Positions 17,420 to 25,308 of a stretch of 64,000 nucleotides of DNA are shown here, one piece after another. Position 1 is the stretch's first letter, and each line of letters opens with the position of its first letter. The notes beneath the pieces were generated by a model, which saw only the letters and a list, made by a program, of their open reading frames with translations, was not told where the DNA came from and did not search any database. This stretch comes from Chlamydiales bacterium (GTDB lineage: Bacteria; Chlamydiota; Chlamydiia; Chlamydiales; Criblamydiaceae): assembly GCA_024233575.1 (NCBI GenBank), contig JACKPN010000006.1:85360-149359 (forward strand). The letters run 5' to 3'. Position numbers and translations under genes: made by a program.

Positions 17420-19504
17420 TTAGTTAGTCGTTTTCATCGTCTTATACGAACGGACAGCATCATCGACGGTGTTGTAGATCTCGAAGATCTTATGCATCGA
17501 TACCAGCTCAAACATTGTTCTGACAGTCTTATTCATTCCGGCGAGCTTGAGATCGCCGCCCTGAGAGTTAAGCACGCGCAGCACTGCGAGGAAGCTTCCT
17601 AGACCGGAGCTGTCAATAAATTTCAGCTGCGACAAGTCGATGACAACCCAATGGGTATCACTGGTCGCAATGGCATCGATCACTCGCTGCTTAAAGTCGG
17701 GAGCATCTTTAGCATCGAGATTTTCCGACTCCATGCGAATGACGAGCACATTGTCTCGTTCTTCATGAGTCAATTCCATAATATCCCCTTTAGAATAGTA
17801 ATGTTTAAAAATACGCAGATGGTTCCAGCCGCCGTCATCGACCTTGGGAACGTATACTACCTGATCGGTAATGGTTCTGATGATATGCCAGCCGAAACCA
17901 TCGTCCTGATCACCGGCAAGGCTGGGTTCAAGCACTTCGTCGGGACGAAATGCATTGCCCTGATCCGAAACCTCCAGGACGATTCCTCCATCGGAAAAAT
18001 CCCCCTTGATAACGATCATGCCTTCTTTATTGGAGTTGTAACCATGTTTAACGATGTTGCAAAAGGTTTCGTTAATGACAAGCTGCAACTCGTTGCTTAA
18101 GCGTTCGCTATCTCCGGGAGCCTTAATACAAAGACGATCAACAAAGTCGCGTACCGCTTTTAGCTGTCCCAAATCGCTGCTGAATTTGGCGACAGTGGGG
18201 CTGCCCGCTGCCAAACAGTTGATATCGTCGATTTTGACGACAATGACGGTAAGGTCGTCGTCCAGCTCCTCTTTATCGGTAAAATCCAATGTTGCCTGCT
18301 TTATCATTGTCAGCAGTTCCGCAGCAGAACGATCACAGTGGCTTTCAATCAGTTTTTCCAAACGATCGGTGCCAAACAGCTCACCATCAGCATTGCGGCT
18401 TTCGGTAACACCATCGGAATAGAACACAAAGAAATCGTCTTGTCCAAAGAATGTCTCGGTAACGTTATAATGATCATGATCGACCATACCGAGAGGGAAG
18501 TTGGCGCCTTTAAGCTGGGTGGCTTTCTTTGTCTTCGCGCTGTAGTGCATCGGCTTTGCCGATCCGCAGTCAACGTAAGTGAACGTCCTTTTGATCAAAT
18601 TGAAGCGTCCGTAGAAAAGACAAACAAAAAACTCCAGGTGCATGAGCTGCTTGGCGATCTCGCGATGGACATTCGACAGAATCTCCCAAGGCGACAACAA
18701 GTCCTCTTGCCAAAGACCAAGCTTATCAAAAACCTGTGCTCGCGAAACTGGCGTTGCGAAGCGCATCAGGTGTGTCTTGACCGCTGTTCCCACTACCGCT
18801 GCCGGGATCCCCTTGCCCATGACGTCGCCAATGACAACATCAAGGATGCCGCGCGTCGGTTGGTAGAAGTCGTAAAAATCACCGTCGATATCCTTTGAAG
18901 CGATTGTCGTTGCATCAACGGTCATGCCCGGAACATGCTTGGGAACAGCGCCAAGAAGCATCGTTTCATGGATCTTACCCCCCAGAAGCAGCTCGCGGCG
19001 CAAACCATGGTGCGTCTCAGCAAGAGCCTTATGTTGCTCCAAAAGAAGGTTATGAAGGCTCTGATTTTCTTTGGTGAGCTTATACTGGCGGATCGAGCTG
19101 TGTACCGTCTGCCGGATATGTGCATCATCCCACGGTTTTACAATAAACTGGCTCACCTTCCCGACATTGATCGCTTCGATCGCTGTTTTCTGCTCGTTGT
19201 TGCCTGTCAAGATGATCCGTATCGTGTCAGGCTGCATCTCCTGAACTTTTTGCATTACCTCAACGCCGGTCATACCTGGCATTCGCTGATCGCAGATGAT
19301 CAGCGCAATGGTCTGGTTGCGTAAAACCTCGATCGCCTCTTCGCCATTCTGTGCCGTTATAACCTCATATCCTTCCTGCTTAATGGTTTGCTCCAAAGCC
19401 ATTAACACTAGACGGTCATCATCGACAACAAGGACTCTTGCCGGCTCTTGCTCGATCTTTTGTAGAAGCTCCATCTGTGGAAGAGCAGTATCATAACTCG
19501 TCAT
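17420..19504 (-). CDS. Single-chain partner-switching regulator: REC-PP2C-HATPase-STAS
   Basis: A 694-aa protein carrying a whole partner-switching circuit. REC (about 23-140) has D28-D30, phospho-acceptor D72 and K123. A SpoIIE/RsbU-type PP2C phosphatase (about 185-430) has GDFYDF, GDVMGKG and SDGVTE. An RsbW-like HATPase (about 440-570) has INETFCNIVKHG, SDQGNAF and GFGWHII. An RsbV-like STAS (576-694) has FIDSSGLG, including the expected Ser. Such modules normally use separate phosphatase, kinase and antagonist proteins. It heads the polysaccharide operon, so a phosphorylated REC probably tunes the STAS state, perhaps including the STAS domains on the glycosyltransferase. The STAS part may also be made alone from an internal start. 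Confidence 0.9.
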   Translation of the reverse strand: MTSYDTALPQMELLQKIEQEPARVLVVDDDRLVLMALEQTIKQEGYEVITAQNGEEAIEVLRNQTIALIICDQRMPGMTGVEVMQKVQEMQPDTIRIILTGNNEQKTAIEAINVGKVSQFIVKPWDDAHIRQTVHSSIRQYKLTKENQSLHNLLLEQHKALAETHHGLRRELLLGGKIHETMLLGAVPKHVPGMTVDATTIASKDIDGDFYDFYQPTRGILDVVIGDVMGKGIPAAVVGTAVKTHLMRFATPVSRAQVFDKLGLWQEDLLSPWEILSNVHREIAKQLMHLEFFVCLFYGRFNLIKRTFTYVDCGSAKPMHYSAKTKKATQLKGANFPLGMVDHDHYNVTETFFGQDDFFVFYSDGVTESRNADGELFGTDRLEKLIESHCDRSAAELLTMIKQATLDFTDKEELDDDLTVIVVKIDDINCLAAGSPTVAKFSSDLGQLKAVRDFVDRLCIKAPGDSERLSNELQLVINETFCNIVKHGYNSNKEGMIVIKGDFSDGGIVLEVSDQGNAFRPDEVLEPSLAGDQDDGFGWHIIRTITDQVVYVPKVDDGGWNHLRIFKHYYSKGDIMELTHEERDNVLVIRMESENLDAKDAPDFKQRVIDAIATSDTHWVVIDLSQLKFIDSSGLGSFLAVLRVLNSQGGDLKLAGMNKTVRTMFELVSMHKIFEIYNTVDDAVRSYKTMKTTN
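17777..17791 (-). promoter_or_regulatory. Internal ribosome-binding site and start codon before the STAS domain
   Basis: Inside the regulator gene the minus strand reads TAAAGGGGATATTATGG: an AAGGGG ribosome-binding sequence, five bases, then ATG (17777-17779) at residue 576, exactly where a free RsbV-like STAS protein of 119 aa would begin. The TAA just before it is out of frame in the present reading. This looks like a former gene boundary with its stop bypassed by an indel, and it may still start translation. Confidence 0.55.
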
Positions 19505-19795
19505 CCGAAACCCTTAATAGAACATTGATTATCAACAGCTTACGAACATAATAATATGGATACAGTTATACATATCCGACTTCTCCTACCCCAAGAATCG
19601 CTAAAAAAATATTCTTGTCAAGGCAATCAGAATCAACTAAAAAGGGGGTTAGGGTAATAAACATACCGGTTTGCGGGGATCTTCTCCCAACTCTTTATCA
19701 CGTTTGTCTGCCTTTATGTATCGGCAAACAATCGATCTGCAGTGCCATCGACGTTACACCCGTGAACAGGATGCCATGAACAAGGAGCGTTCAAC

Positions 19796-21286
19796 ATGGC
19801 TCAAACACCATCTCTACGTCAAGTTACCGGTCAAAGCCAAAACCTGAAGCAGTTGCAGCGGCTGATTATGTCGCCGGAAATGCAACAGGCGATCAACCTC
19901 CTTCAGGTACCAATCATGGAACTTGCCCCAATGATCGAACTGGAAGTGGAGCAAAATCCACTCCTTGAGCTTTCCCAAGATGATCAGGAAAAAGATCAAG
20001 ATCTCGAGCGTCTTGAAGAATCTATAGAGGAAAAAGACCAAGACCAAGACGCCAATCCCGACCAAGAAGTCGAATTCAACGACGACGATTTCGAAGTCCT
20101 GAAGCAGCTAGACGATGAGTACCGCGATTACTTTGCCGAAACCCAAAGCTTCGTGCAGCAAAAAACCGAAGAAGATCATAAACTGCAGACATTTATGGAA
20201 AGCAGCGTTGTTGCCACAGAGTCGCTTTTCGAACATCTCATGCGCGAAGCGCATGAGATGTTCGATGATCCGAAAGACCTTAAAGCCGCTGAGTTACTGG
20301 TAGGGAACTTCGACGAAAATGGTTTCATCGAAACACCGCTAAAGGAGATTGCTTTCCTAAATACTATCGAAGAAGACCGCTTAGAAGATGTGCTCGACCA
20401 GATCAAAAAATTTGATCCTCCCGGAGTCGGCGCTGCCAACCTGCGCGAATCACTATTGATCCAATTGGCGCGTAAGGGACGCAAAAGCACGCTAGCGTAC
20501 CAAATCGTTGAAAGTCACTTTGAGGACCTGATTCATAACAAAATCGGAGCGATACGGCAGAGCCTGAAATGCACAAGCGACCAGATCTCGCAAGCTGTTC
20601 AGAACGATATTGCCCAGCTTGATCTGCATCCAGGAAGATGGTTTTCCATCGATGCAGTGCAGCAGATCACTCCCGACCTTTCCATCCACGATGAAGATAA
20701 CGAACTGCAGGTGCGCGTCAATAACGAATTTATTCCTTCGTTGCGCCTTAATTCTCGCTACCTCCGCATGCTTGACGACGAAAACCTGGGCGATGAGACA
20801 AAAGAATTCATCAAACAGAAAATTCTCTCGGCAAAATGGCTTCTGAGAAACCTCTTCCAGCGCAGCGATACCCTCACACGCATCGGAGAGACCATCGCCA
20901 AGATCCAACACGACTACCTTTCCAATCCTGCCGGCCAGCTGATCCCTCTAACCATGAAGGCTGTCGCCGAAGAATTGGAGCTGCATGAGTCCACCATTGC
21001 TCGTGCTGTTGCAAATAAATATGTCGATACCGACCGCGGTATCCTCCCTTTGCGATCCTTCTTCACCAACGGACTCGAAACCGACACAGGAAAAGATGTT
21101 TCCTCCGATAGCGTTAAGGAAATGATCAAACAGGTCATCGATGATGAGAACAATGCCAAGCCGCTGTCAGATCAAAAGATCTCCGACATGATGAAAGAGC
21201 GCGGCATCCACTGCGCACGCCGTACAGTAGCTAAGTACCGCATCGAAATGCAAATTGGAAACGCGCAGCAACGCCGCAAGTTCTGA
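19796..21286 (+). CDS. rpoN: RNA polymerase sigma-54 factor
   Basis: A 496-aa sigma factor for enhancer-dependent promoters. Region I is Gln/Leu-rich (LKQLQRLIMSPEMQQAINLLQ and ELEVEQNPLLE, residues about 17-60), followed by an acidic region II, a core-binding domain, and the helix-turn-helix plus the RpoN box ARRTVAKYR (474-482) near the C-terminus. AAGGAG lies upstream of the ATG. The usual RpoN box continues with a Glu (YRE); here it is YRIE. The 291-bp upstream gap shows no clear promoter by eye. No activator (NtrC-type AAA+) is encoded in the window. A strong hairpin lies inside the gene at 20229-20265. Confidence 0.96.
   Translation: MAQTPSLRQVTGQSQNLKQLQRLIMSPEMQQAINLLQVPIMELAPMIELEVEQNPLLELSQDDQEKDQDLERLEESIEEKDQDQDANPDQEVEFNDDDFEVLKQLDDEYRDYFAETQSFVQQKTEEDHKLQTFMESSVVATESLFEHLMREAHEMFDDPKDLKAAELLVGNFDENGFIETPLKEIAFLNTIEEDRLEDVLDQIKKFDPPGVGAANLRESLLIQLARKGRKSTLAYQIVESHFEDLIHNKIGAIRQSLKCTSDQISQAVQNDIAQLDLHPGRWFSIDAVQQITPDLSIHDEDNELQVRVNNEFIPSLRLNSRYLRMLDDENLGDETKEFIKQKILSAKWLLRNLFQRSDTLTRIGETIAKIQHDYLSNPAGQLIPLTMKAVAEELELHESTIARAVANKYVDTDRGILPLRSFFTNGLETDTGKDVSSDSVKEMIKQVIDDENNAKPLSDQKISDMMKERGIHCARRTVAKYRIEMQIGNAQQRRKF
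20229..20265. repeat. Perfect 17-bp inverted repeat inside rpoN
   Basis: Two arms (20229-20245 and 20249-20265, containing CGAACATCTCATGCGC and its exact complement) flank a 3-base GAA loop. This gives a 17-bp perfect stem within the coding sequence for FEHLMREAHEMFDD. It is one of the longest uninterrupted palindromes I could see in the window and is unlikely to be chance. Confidence 0.9.
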
Positions 21287-21323
21287 TTGCCCCATTTCCT
21301 TTTCGACGCTACTATGATGCAGC

Positions 21324-22817
21324 ATGACTATAGCTCTCCTACGTGACAACCTCCATGAGATCGGCTCTGCCGAAGGCAAGAACAGCGACCTTGTCGCTAA
21401 CTTCTGCGGAACACGAGTCTACTATAAAGGATCGGGTTGGGGCCGCCTGTGGAAATGGTTCTACCGCATCGCCTCCATCTTCATCGGCACACAATTAGAG
21501 CAAGACAAGCTCGACGCTGCCATTACAAAGACCTGCAAGATCTTTGAGAAAGAACAACAGCTAATTGCTGCAGAACAGAAAAAATTTAACGCTCTTCTTG
21601 CAGACATCCTCAAGAACATCGATGTACCTCGCAGCGAGCTTTACGACGCGTCTGTAAAGATCGTTCGCTGGCATGACGCCGTCGACCCCTTCATCAAAAA
21701 ATGTCGTGACTATTCAGCTATCAAACTCAAAAAAGAAGTGGACTGGCGCCATCCCGATGGGTGCGAGGATGCGGTCTCGATCCTTAACCTGGAGCGCATC
21801 ACAGGGGAACAGCTGCCGTACGGAGCCCTGACACGCCTTGCCATAGGTGCCAACCTCTATTCCGAAGAAAAAAAAGCGTTGGCGAAATGGACGAAAAAGC
21901 TCAACAAAGCTGATGTCGGATCATTCCATCAGGCGCTTCGTGGTCTGGTCAACATCCTGTCCGACCCTAAAGCCGACCTGAATAGACTGCTGTACACCCT
22001 CGCAAAAGATCACGCCAAATGTCGTAGCATACTCCTTCAAGAAGACCCCGCACACATGCAAAGCTTCCTGCCCGGCGACCGTGTTGATAAATATACCATT
22101 GAAAAAGCCTTAAGCAAGCATGTGTACACTCTCGTCAACGAACCGGACATCATCCTCCGCACCGGCATCAACGCCGCAATCCTCGGCATCCAAATGCATG
22201 CATGGAAAACAGATGCGGAATGTGACCGCACTGCAGACTGGTATGAGGTAGATCGCGACGGGCGGTATGCCATTCAAGAACGCTTACACAGGTGCATCGC
22301 GGACATCAACTGGAAAAGCGATGGGATCAGCAACATCCATAAAGACGATAGGAATAGCGCTTTTGCTATCGCCGGACGGATTGCCTGGCTACGGAAACAG
22401 GCGCTGTCCGCAAGTTGCCTAGACCCGAAAAAGTTGATGTTTTCCAAAAGGGGAATGCTGAAAAGCACAATTGTCATCGTCGGCAGCCCGGCAAGCATAG
22501 CAGAGCTTGAGCGATTTGCTTGGGAATGTGCAAATAAAAACCTTTCCGTCTTTCGCTATCTGATAACGGCATCGGGTATAAGGCAAGATCCGTCATGTCG
22601 ATTTTTCGATGCTCTCTTTGAGCGAGCGCTGACTAGCGACGAAGAGATCGACGTCGACGAGTTCGGCAGCCGCACCATCTATGGTGTGAAACCTGCGAGC
22701 TTGATCGACGCCGGAAAAAAAATGGTGGAAAAAGTGCGCAGACGTAAAAAGAAACGTTCACACGAACTGATACGTCAAGCGCACAAAAAATCATTAGCAA
22801 TGACGTTTATCGTGTGA
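21324..22817 (+). CDS. Hypothetical protein, 497 aa
   Basis: I do not recognise the family. The protein is soluble apart from one hydrophobic stretch near residues 45-57 (WKWFYRIASIFIG). A helical Lys/Glu/Gln-rich part (about 60-110) follows, and the C-terminus is very basic (VRRRKKKRSHELIRQAHKKS). It starts 37 bp after rpoN on the same strand without a strong ribosome-binding site, so it may be read through from rpoN. It ends two bases before the convergent acidic-protein gene. A basic tail after a hydrophobic region might suit nucleic-acid or membrane contact, but no function is supported. Confidence 0.65.
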   Translation: MTIALLRDNLHEIGSAEGKNSDLVANFCGTRVYYKGSGWGRLWKWFYRIASIFIGTQLEQDKLDAAITKTCKIFEKEQQLIAAEQKKFNALLADILKNIDVPRSELYDASVKIVRWHDAVDPFIKKCRDYSAIKLKKEVDWRHPDGCEDAVSILNLERITGEQLPYGALTRLAIGANLYSEEKKALAKWTKKLNKADVGSFHQALRGLVNILSDPKADLNRLLYTLAKDHAKCRSILLQEDPAHMQSFLPGDRVDKYTIEKALSKHVYTLVNEPDIILRTGINAAILGIQMHAWKTDAECDRTADWYEVDRDGRYAIQERLHRCIADINWKSDGISNIHKDDRNSAFAIAGRIAWLRKQALSASCLDPKKLMFSKRGMLKSTIVIVGSPASIAELERFAWECANKNLSVFRYLITASGIRQDPSCRFFDALFERALTSDEEIDVDEFGSRTIYGVKPASLIDAGKKMVEKVRRRKKKRSHELIRQAHKKSLAMTFIV

Positions 22818-22819
22818 GG

Positions 22820-23140
22820 TTATTCCTCATTCTCTTCGTCTTCTTCTTCGTCTTCGTCTTCGTCTTCGTCTTCTTCATCAAAAACGAATTCAACTTCGTC
22901 ATTTGACATTTCTTGTAGAGTCGTCAGGACAGTAAGAAGATCCCAACCGAAAGGACCGACTTCGCTCTTGAGCTCTTCGATGCTTCCCATGTCATTCACT
23001 TTGTTTTTGACACGCTTGAGAACTTCGAGAAATTCATCCATTTCCTCGTATTCTTCAGCGATCTCTTCTTTATTCTCGCTAAGTTCGCGATAAACGTTAG
23101 TGAAGAGGGTTTGCATTTCATTAAAATCAAAAAGTTCCAT
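22820..23140 (-). CDS. Small acidic protein
   Basis: A 106-aa protein with a helical N-terminal region (about 1-85) and a C-terminal tail made almost only of Asp and Glu (from FVFDEEDEDED to the end). The coding tail is a GAA/GAC-type simple repeat that could change in length by slippage. GGAGA upstream of the ATG supports the start. It converges on the neighbouring gene with a 2-bp gap. Acidic-tail proteins often bind basic partners such as histone-like proteins, but nothing here identifies one. Confidence 0.7.
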   Translation of the reverse strand: MELFDFNEMQTLFTNVYRELSENKEEIAEEYEEMDEFLEVLKRVKNKVNDMGSIEELKSEVGPFGWDLLTVLTTLQEMSNDEVEFVFDEEDEDEDEDEEEDEENEE

Positions 23141-23193
23141 TTTTTATATCTCCGAGATATTTGTCGGGGTTGATTTTACAGTATCGTTATTTA

Positions 23194-23826
23194 TTAGTCA
23201 TCTAAACTATTCTTAAATAGGTGATATAAGCAAGAAAAAGCCCCAACCGTCGCGGCGCGAACCCCGGCGCCTCGGTAAAGATGCCGCCAAGCATCAACGC
23301 TTGCCCCTTGCTGCCAAAGAGTAAATGCCGTATCGGCAGGATGGACAATCAGACTGCCCACCGCCCCCAAAGTGAAACGCGTGGAATAATCGACAGTAGC
23401 ATTGTCTCCCCACCTCCGCTTCGCTGCCTCGGATAATGGAGCTGCCAACGCGAAAAAAAAGAGAAAACCGGTGTCGCGCACCGTCAAAGCAGCAAATTGT
23501 CTTTTTGTCAGCCTCTGCAATGATTCCCTATAAGAATAACCTGATGCTGCGCCATTGAATGCCGCCATAGGCACTACAGAACAAGCTCCTACGATAAAAG
23601 AACTACCGAAGGCACCCCAATTAAATTTTTTTTGCAAAGACGACTGTACCACGGTCTGTAGAGCAAGAAGAGGAGCAGCACGAGCAACACCGACAGAATA
23701 GGCTCTAGCGCTCAATCGTGGCAAAGATCGTCCTTCTTGGAGAGCGTTCTTTACTGCAAAACCATAGTATACCGGCACTGTCGCCAAAGCTGCAGCTGTG
23801 AATTGTGAAACATATTCATTACCCAT
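23194..23826 (-). CDS. Mitochondrial-carrier-like three-repeat membrane protein
   Basis: A 210-aa hydrophobic protein with an internal three-fold pattern. A proline at the end of an odd helix recurs at 18 (TVPVYYG), 86 (VVPMAAF) and 163 (HPADTAF), each followed by a second helix with a basic start (RAYSVGVARAAPLL, RQFAALTVRDTGFLFFF, RGAGVRAATVGAFSCLYHL). The third unit, with P-x-D and YRGAGVR, looks most like the mitochondrial carrier signature. True carriers are about 300 aa with three units of about 100; here the units are about 70, and the Lys/Arg of PX[DE]XX[KR] is missing. Legionella has one bacterial example known to me (LncP, an effector). Transport function is not shown. Confidence 0.45.
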   Translation of the reverse strand: MGNEYVSQFTAAALATVPVYYGFAVKNALQEGRSLPRLSARAYSVGVARAAPLLALQTVVQSSLQKKFNWGAFGSSFIVGACSVVPMAAFNGAASGYSYRESLQRLTKRQFAALTVRDTGFLFFFALAAPLSEAAKRRWGDNATVDYSTRFTLGAVGSLIVHPADTAFTLWQQGASVDAWRHLYRGAGVRAATVGAFSCLYHLFKNSLDD

Positions 23827-23899
23827 GATTTATCTCTGTAGTAGTTAATATATCTATGGAGTACACTAATTACGTTTTATAACAACCAGGAGAAATAAG

Positions 23900-24274
23900 A
23901 TGCAAAATAAAGGCATGCACCTAGCATGGATTTCCACTACAGATTTTGATGAAGCAGTAAAATTTTATTCTGAAACTCTTGGTATGACCCTCCTCGAGCG
24001 TACCGACGAGTACAAATGGGCGGAACTGCGCGGCAGCGATGGCGCCATGCTCGGCATTCACGGCCCTGATGGAGATTGTCCGTTGAAGCCTGGTCATAAT
24101 GCCATCCTCACCTTCAGCGTAGACGACATCGAAAAAGAATTTGAAAAACTCAAAAGCGATGGCGTTGAAGTAATCGGCGACATCCAGGAAGTTCCCGGAC
24201 ATGTCAAGTTGCTCCTCTTTAAAGACCCCAGCGGCAACATGGCACAGCTCGTCCAAGTATTAAATGGAAAATAG
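23900..24274 (+). CDS. VOC-family (glyoxalase/dioxygenase fold) protein
   Basis: A 124-aa single VOC domain with paired beta-alpha-beta-beta-beta units: LAWISTTDFDEAVKFYSETLGMTLLER at the start and a second unit from TFSVDDIEKEFEKLKSDGVEV to FKDPSGNMAQLVQ. His8 and Glu41-type positions suggest a metal site, but substrate cannot be read from sequence. Members range from lactoylglutathione lyase to antibiotic-binding proteins. A clean AGGAG ribosome-binding site eight bases before the ATG fixes the start. It is divergent from the carrier-like gene. Confidence 0.85.
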   Translation: MQNKGMHLAWISTTDFDEAVKFYSETLGMTLLERTDEYKWAELRGSDGAMLGIHGPDGDCPLKPGHNAILTFSVDDIEKEFEKLKSDGVEVIGDIQEVPGHVKLLLFKDPSGNMAQLVQVLNGK

Positions 24275-24457
24275 AGCAAAACCAAGAACCTATCCGTAAA
24301 TTGCTATTTGTACAGATTTTCCTCTCTTTTTGCGGTGATTTTTATTGATCGCTTCGAAGTGAATCTTAGAATAGATTTACAAGAAGCAATCGGAAAAAAG
24401 AGCCGGAAAGAAGAAAAAGATGGTAAATATGAATATACGGATAGGTTCAATGTTACT

Positions 24458-24523
24458 TGAGCCACTTTTCAAAATTATTTGAGGCCTTTTTTCCAGCTTC
24501 AACTCATTTTACAAGTGGCTCAA
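24458..24523. repeat. Inverted-repeat element, family 1, short copy
   Basis: A 66-bp hairpin-forming element with ends TTGAGCCACTTTTCAAAA and its near complement at 24503-24523. Its left arm continues CAAAATTATTTGAGGCC, matching the ends of the longer copies at 28324-28463 and 52121-52274, so it appears to be an internally deleted member. It lies in the 377-bp gene-free gap 24275-24651, in which I see nothing else apart from AT-rich sequence. Confidence 0.7.
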
Positions 24524-24651
24524 TCGACTTACTTTCCTCGCTCTTCAGGGAAGAGGAGTGACATAGTTGATAAACTAGACCGACGAAAGATGGTTTTTTC
24601 CCAGGTAATATTTGTCGTAAGATGACCGTTCAGTAATTCAGAGAATGTCTC

Positions 24652-25041
24652 TTATATACCTAGGACTTTTTCTCTGATTTCCTTCATCCTATCATCGGGA
24701 ATCGCCACAATATCATTCAATTTCTTTACGCAATTCATAAATATTATTGAAGTATCATCCCCTTCATGAAAGACAAAAGCGTAAAATTCTTCTGTTAAAC
24801 CTGGACTAATTAGATAATTTTTTACTAGACGGCAAACTTCTCGAATGGGTTTATAAAGTTCGTCATAGATCAATTGGCAGTTTTCAGTATCCGAACCCCA
24901 ACGATCAGGTAAACATATTTCGCAATATCTATTTTCAATAAATTGATTTTGCGTTTGAATCCTTATGTGGGAACCCTTTATAGGACCTTCCATGCACCAA
25001 TAGCGTGTGTCATCATGGTTTATATCCACATTCCATGTCAT
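24652..25041 (-). CDS. Hypothetical protein, 129 aa
   Basis: An AT-rich gene for a small soluble protein starting MTWNVDINHDD. The ATG at 25041 is preferred because GAGGAAG precedes it; the longer frame to 25065 begins inside that ribosome-binding region. It has no signal peptide, membrane segment or recognised domain; two cysteine-containing spots (YCEICLPD) do not form a clear metal site. It lies between two repeat elements, which with its composition suggests an accessory gene. Confidence 0.6.
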   Translation of the reverse strand: MTWNVDINHDDTRYWCMEGPIKGSHIRIQTQNQFIENRYCEICLPDRWGSDTENCQLIYDELYKPIREVCRLVKNYLISPGLTEEFYAFVFHEGDDTSIIFMNCVKKLNDIVAIPDDRMKEIREKVLGI

Positions 25042-25133
25042 TATTTCTTCCTCTCGTTTTAGCATCGTTTATTTTTCTGTACCGCCCTGCTGCCATGAAC
25101 AGTTCTTGTTAGCTGCGGCTTATTGAAAATAGG

Positions 25134-25171
25134 TTATACCGAAAATGATTCAAGAATCGTTTTCGGTATAA
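25134..25171. repeat. Dispersed repeat (TATACCGAAA family), palindromic copy
   Basis: A 38-bp near-perfect palindrome: TTATACCGAAAATGATTC, a short loop, then GAATCGTTTTCGGTATAA, with one wobble pair. It shares its left half with 9226-9255 and its core with the arms of 62241-62420. It lies in the gap between the hypothetical gene and the end of the type II secretion operon. Confidence 0.8.
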
Positions 25172-25308
25172 AGCAAATCCTGACAATACAACAAAAATAA
25201 ATCGGAAAGATCCTTATTGCGTTAATCATCTTTCATCTCTTTATTTTCCTTAATAATACGATGAAGGGATCTATGATAAAAACTTCTGATAATAATGGCA
25301 ACAACGTA

